Assembly (NCBI GenBank): GCA_033064195.1
Contig: JARBJD010000638.1
Span: 1 to 26,952 of the forward strand
Length of the DNA: 26,952 bases
Source: Blattamonas nauphoetae
Taxonomy: Eukaryota; Preaxostyla; Oxymonadida
Direction of reading: 5' to 3'
Shown piece after piece: positions 23,283-26,952 of this stretch. A program made the translations under genes and the position numbers. Position 1 is the first letter of the stretch; every line of letters begins with the position of its first letter. A model generated the notes under the pieces. That model saw nothing but the letters and a program-made list of their open reading frames with translations, searched no databases and was not told the DNA's origin.

Positions 23283-24670
23283 TCATCTTTCTTTCTCATT
23301 CATCTTCATTTTCACATCGTCTTCTCTGATCCTCTTCAGTCTCTCTCCCAAAACACTTTCGTTTGTCTTTTCTACCAACCACCCCACTTCCCACTCCTCT
23401 TCCTGTCTCCACAATCTCCCAATCTTCGAACAGATCCCTCTCGAGCTTCAGTGACTGACCCAACAAAACAACGATTTGACGTTGCAGATCCTTTTCGGTT
23501 GTCACTGTTGGTGGAATGGATTCCTCTCGCTGAAGAACGAACTGCAAATAGCGCTTGGCTGGTTTCAACACTCGCTCAAACTGAAGCTTGCGGATTCTCT
23601 TCCATTCTTCTTTGTCTTTGGTGATGTCTGTTGGATCAACGATGAGATTGGCGATAGCCCAGATGAGACTCAAATGGAAATCATCGAATGTTGTGTGAAT
23701 TGTCATTGGCTTGGATGTGTCGATCACTCGTTCGACCAAACGTTCTTCCAGCAAGCGAGGAATGAGATGAGGGAAAGTGACAGTAACGTTGATGATCATT
23801 GAAAGATGAGTGGTGTGTGTTGGCGTCGAGTGGCGGCATGTTCGCTCCAAAAGCGAACACAGCTGAGGAACATCGCAGAAAGCGGATCCGACAATCGGAT
23901 AGAGTGGCTCGAAACCGTCGTCGAGACTCACAAACGAACTGAGCCACGACAAATTGAGAACAGTGATCGACAGGTCAGTGATGTCGGCATGTGGATAACT
24001 CGATTTCCTTTTCTTGTCCTCAAGCATATCGAGGCAGGCGATGATTGATGTTTTCAGAAGAGGAACAAAGTTGGAGTCGATCAGAATCTGGAGAATGTGA
24101 GAAGAGACAAAGGCACACATCAAGAAAGGCGTCGTTGGATTTGTCGCGGAGAGTGTGGAGGAGAGCAAGTCCCGGACAAAGAACGTCAATCTTCGCTGTT
24201 CCGGTGAACCAAGGTGATTCCTCAGGAAGATTCACTGAAAGGACAGAGGGGGTTCCATCCGATGGTGAGGATTCTGAGAAGTCTGGTTTGATTTGTGAAA
24301 CATGTTCTGTCAGCGTTGCACACAGTCGACCTGCGAACGGAACAAGCTCCGATAGATTTTCAGTTGGACCAGAAGGTACTTCAAGCGTTTGGAGGAAGGA
24401 GCGTGTTGCTGAATCAGACTTGCTTTGGGAGTTGAGTGCCTTGAGAGCCATCTTCGAAACTTCGAGATGTGGAGAGAAACATAGTGGAGCCAGAATCGGC
24501 ACATATGGAAGAGATGACTTGGCACTCTCACAATGATCGATAAATGCGAGAAATTGGGTTTTGTGGTGGGCGAGGAAGGTGGAAGACGATCGAAGGGTGG
24601 AAGTCAAGGTCACCAGACAATGTCCGATCTGAGACAAAATGATGGAAATGCGGTGGAAATCAAACTTCAT
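23283..24670 (-). pseudogene. ARM/HEAT-like host family gene, frameshifted
   Basis: The first part (24670 down to 24020) begins MKFDFHRI and reads as helical repeats. The second part (24189 down to 23296) is in another frame and contains LIDSNFVPLLKTSI, LCSLLERTCRHS, FPHLIPRLLEERLVERVIDTSKP, HLSLIWAIANLI and RKLQFERVLKPAKRYLQF. The frame switches within the overlap 24020-24189, and again near 23395, where a third frame (EEWEVGWLVEKT onward) continues to a stop at 23283-23285. From memory this is a large, lineage-specific family of oxymonad (Blattamonas nauphoetae) proteins with armadillo-like helical repeats; its role is unknown. At least two frameshifts make this copy a pseudogene, or partly an artefact of small sequence errors. 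Confidence 0.6.
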
Positions 24671-25298
24671 TGAACATATTTTTATCCGAAATTGAGATCA
24701 TCCAATCGAGAAGGATCGATGGAAGCGACGATTCACAGATTCGAAGACAGTCACCTTCTGACGATTTATCTGATCGAAGAAATCACGGAGACACAATAAT
24801 GAAGATAGAAAGTTAAGAGGATACCAATCAGAAACAACAATTTCGGGAATTCAACCTGAGAAATGATGATAGCAAAGAATCACACTGGAACATCGCATAG
24901 TTGTGTCTTTTCACAATATTCCTCAAGAGGTTTGATGTACTCCACATCAAGCATGGTTGAGAGGGCCCAATCACGTTCTGTCAAAATAATCAGCACGACA
25001 GAATGAACACAGTTCGAGACAAACCAGACACAAGAACGAGGAGGCTCTTCAACATCGTGGGACGGAGTGGTTTGGAGTCACCACAGATCTGGCGTAGAAA
25101 CATTCCCAGAAAGATCTGGAAACAATTGAATCTGATCTCCGAGAGAAGAGGACAAACTTTTTGGTTTGTTTCGATGTTCTCAACATGGGAATCTGAAGAG
25201 GGATTGTTGGAGAGCATAGTAGATGTGAGCGATGGTGAATCTGTAAATTGTCTGAAATGTCGACACAAAGTCCGTATGAACGATTGACAGTCCGACAC
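24671..25298 (-). pseudogene. Degenerate host coding stretch, minus strand
   Basis: Protein-like pieces in different minus frames include LTERDWALSTMLDVEYIKPLEEYCEKTQ near 24880-24985, interrupted further on, and an open frame 24990-25298 with LSEIRFNCFQIFLGMFL. The phrase around LTERDWALST also recalls an oxymonad ARM-like family. Stops and frame changes are frequent, so this is decayed coding DNA with no reliable gene boundaries. Confidence 0.3.
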
Positions 25299-25343
25299 TT
25301 TCCGTTAATGGTTTGATCATGTCAGAACTTTGGTTGGACCTTT

Positions 25344-26170
25344 TTGTCATCAAATGGTATTGTTCACCTTTGTTTTACAGCTGAATGGAACAAACGGACC
25401 TCTTTCATTGCTCTATTCACCTCAATTCTCAGATATCGCGATGGAAACCGTGAACCAAGGAATATGGTCGGAAATGAAGCTAAATCTCATCCGTCAAATG
25501 GAATCAACAGCCTTTTCAATCTTCAGCATGTATTACTGTCGGTTCACTGTCTCGTCATCAACGTGTCATCCGAGTTTGCGAAGCAGAACGTAAAATGTGC
25601 TGCTTCGACGCAAAGGCTGGTGCTAGTTTCTCTTCGTGTGGACTTTGGGGAAGATATCACTCATCCTGAACAATACCTCATTCTCGCCAACTCTCACCAC
25701 TTCAGCAGCAACTCTATCAGTTCCTCTCGTCTGTTTTACGCCAACGCCCACAGGCGAGAGACGAAGAAGGTGATGGAAAGAGACTGGAGATGCTGCTCAC
25801 TCCACTCCAGCTGGTGAGAGAAGGCGAGAAGTCGTGGTCAGCCATTTCTTGATTCTTCTCAAAATCACGAATCGAACGAAGGAGAATCCCAATCACACAA
25901 ATTCCGTTTTCGTAGTCCTCCAAAACGATGATTCAGATACTGCTCGAATGACAATGTCCTGCATTCCAAAACGTGCCATCTCCATCATTGTCGCTTCACT
26001 GCCCACAAAACAAATCTCTTAACGAACTCCAAGAAGACTGATACTTCAGCTGGAACTGGTGTGCTGAAGAAATGAGAGGAAGAAGAAGACAAACAGCAAC
26101 TCCTTCAGACACAGTCGAATGGTTTCTGACTGCAACACATAAAACGATTGATCTGAAAAGATTGAGATGA
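25344..26170 (+). pseudogene. Degenerate host coding stretch, plus strand
   Basis: Three plus-strand pieces look coding: an open frame at 25344-25817, a better frame at 25676-25852 (LSPLQQQLYQFLSSVLRQRP, then GKRLEMLLTPLQLVREGEKSW) and one at about 25955-26170 (SLNELQED, a stop, then WCAEEMRGRRRQTATPSDTVEWFL). The frame changes and in-frame stop mark it as decayed. No domain is named. Confidence 0.35.
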
Positions 26171-26244
26171 TTTGAAAGACAAACATGCGTGGTTCAACTC
26201 TCGCGACAAAGACCCAGCGAGACGGATTCGACTTCTCGTCTTGT

Positions 26245-26952
26245 TCACTTGTCTCGGCAGGAAATCAGGCATGAGTGTGGAGATGCGAGTGTGGTTGAGG
26301 GAATCATAGGAGAGGTGTGTGGGTTGTCTTGGGGTTGAAAGGAATCGAAATTGATGGATGTGTACGAGTGAGCGAGAGCAGACCCGAATCCTGTTGGAAT
26401 GTTCAGCCATTCCAGAGACAAACATCGATTGGCGATGTCAGTGTCCATTTTGCTGATGTTCTTTTGGTTGTTTAGGAGCAGAACTGATCGGTAGAGTTCT
26501 CTCATACTGTGACAGTCACCAAACGGGGCTGTGGTGACGAGGAGCGTTGACAACATCATTCTCAACGATTCGAGAAAACGGAACTGTCTGATGCTGAAGA
26601 CAGAATGGGAAGCAAAACGGACGACGAGCTGTGGTGGAAAATAAATGAAGAGATGGAAGGTGTTTGAGAGGAGAGGAGGAAGAACATCCAGAACGAGTTG
26701 ATCAGATGCTTGCCAGATCTCACGTCTTCCGATTCCATCAGATTGAAATGGACTCCTCGTCGACAGAGCGCATGAAACCCACACAACGAAGTGTTGAGGA
26801 GTGAGGGCGGAAAATCGATGTTTGGTTCACCGGGATGGACGAAGAAATCGAGAGGGCACATTTGGAGAGTTCGTTCGAAGAGGATGTCGAGTGGAGGTTG
26901 TTGTGGATCGTGTCGGTTGAGAGTAGTGACAGAGCAAGATGGTTTTGTTCTC
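26245..26952 (-). pseudogene. Partial host gene, runs off the window end, frameshifted
   Basis: One minus frame enters from the right window edge (phrases PPLDILFERTLQMCPLDFFVHPGEP), and coding character then moves to the frame 26784-26245 (HLFIYFPPQLVVRFASHSVF, FRFLESLRMMLSTLLVTTAPFGD, RELYRSVLLLNNQKN). The switch lies near 26785. The protein is helix-rich, without a recognised family, and resembles the ARM-like repeat proteins nearby in composition. The 5' end lies beyond the window. Confidence 0.4.

Overview
The window carries a protist virus-like element set in decayed host DNA. The host looks like an oxymonad flagellate. The best reason is the minus-strand ARM/HEAT-like host gene at 23283-24670, whose phrases (for example ERTCRHS, RVIDTSKP, KLQFERVLKPAKRYLQF) match, from memory, a large lineage-specific family of Blattamonas nauphoetae. 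No search was run, so the species is a guess.

Layout: 1-1127 is host DNA with broken coding fragments, ending in a BED-type zinc finger remnant that runs up to the insertion. 1128-20924 (19.8 kb) is one Polinton/Maverick element. 20925-26952 is host DNA with a WD40-like relic, a short-motif array, a broken ARM-like gene and further degenerate coding stretches on both strands.

The Polinton has long terminal inverted repeats (left about 1128-2873, right about 18437-20924). Outside a low-complexity part they are nearly identical, so the insertion is young. It has a replication and integration module (protein-primed DNA polymerase B, integrase), a packaging ATPase, two related double-jelly-roll capsid loci in tandem, two small paralogous MAPG proteins, an uncharacterised 317-residue basic protein, a coiled-coil protein, a fibre-like protein with an S74 chaperone domain, and a family of small repeat-domain proteins in and beside the TIRs. 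Most genes are on the minus strand; the ATPase and fibre loci are on the plus strand. Nearly every gene has an A/T-rich TTTTTATTTTT-like box a few bases before its start codon, so each gene probably has its own promoter. The main enzymes look whole; several structural and accessory loci are broken, with perhaps ten breaks over the element.

The TIRs carry two tRNA-like modules with A and B boxes, a cluster of palindromic 33-40-bp repeats and a 270-bp block present a third time inside the left end. Most unusual are the HNH-type zinc module inside the DNA polymerase, the S74 fibre domain, the paired capsid paralogs and the structured TIRs.
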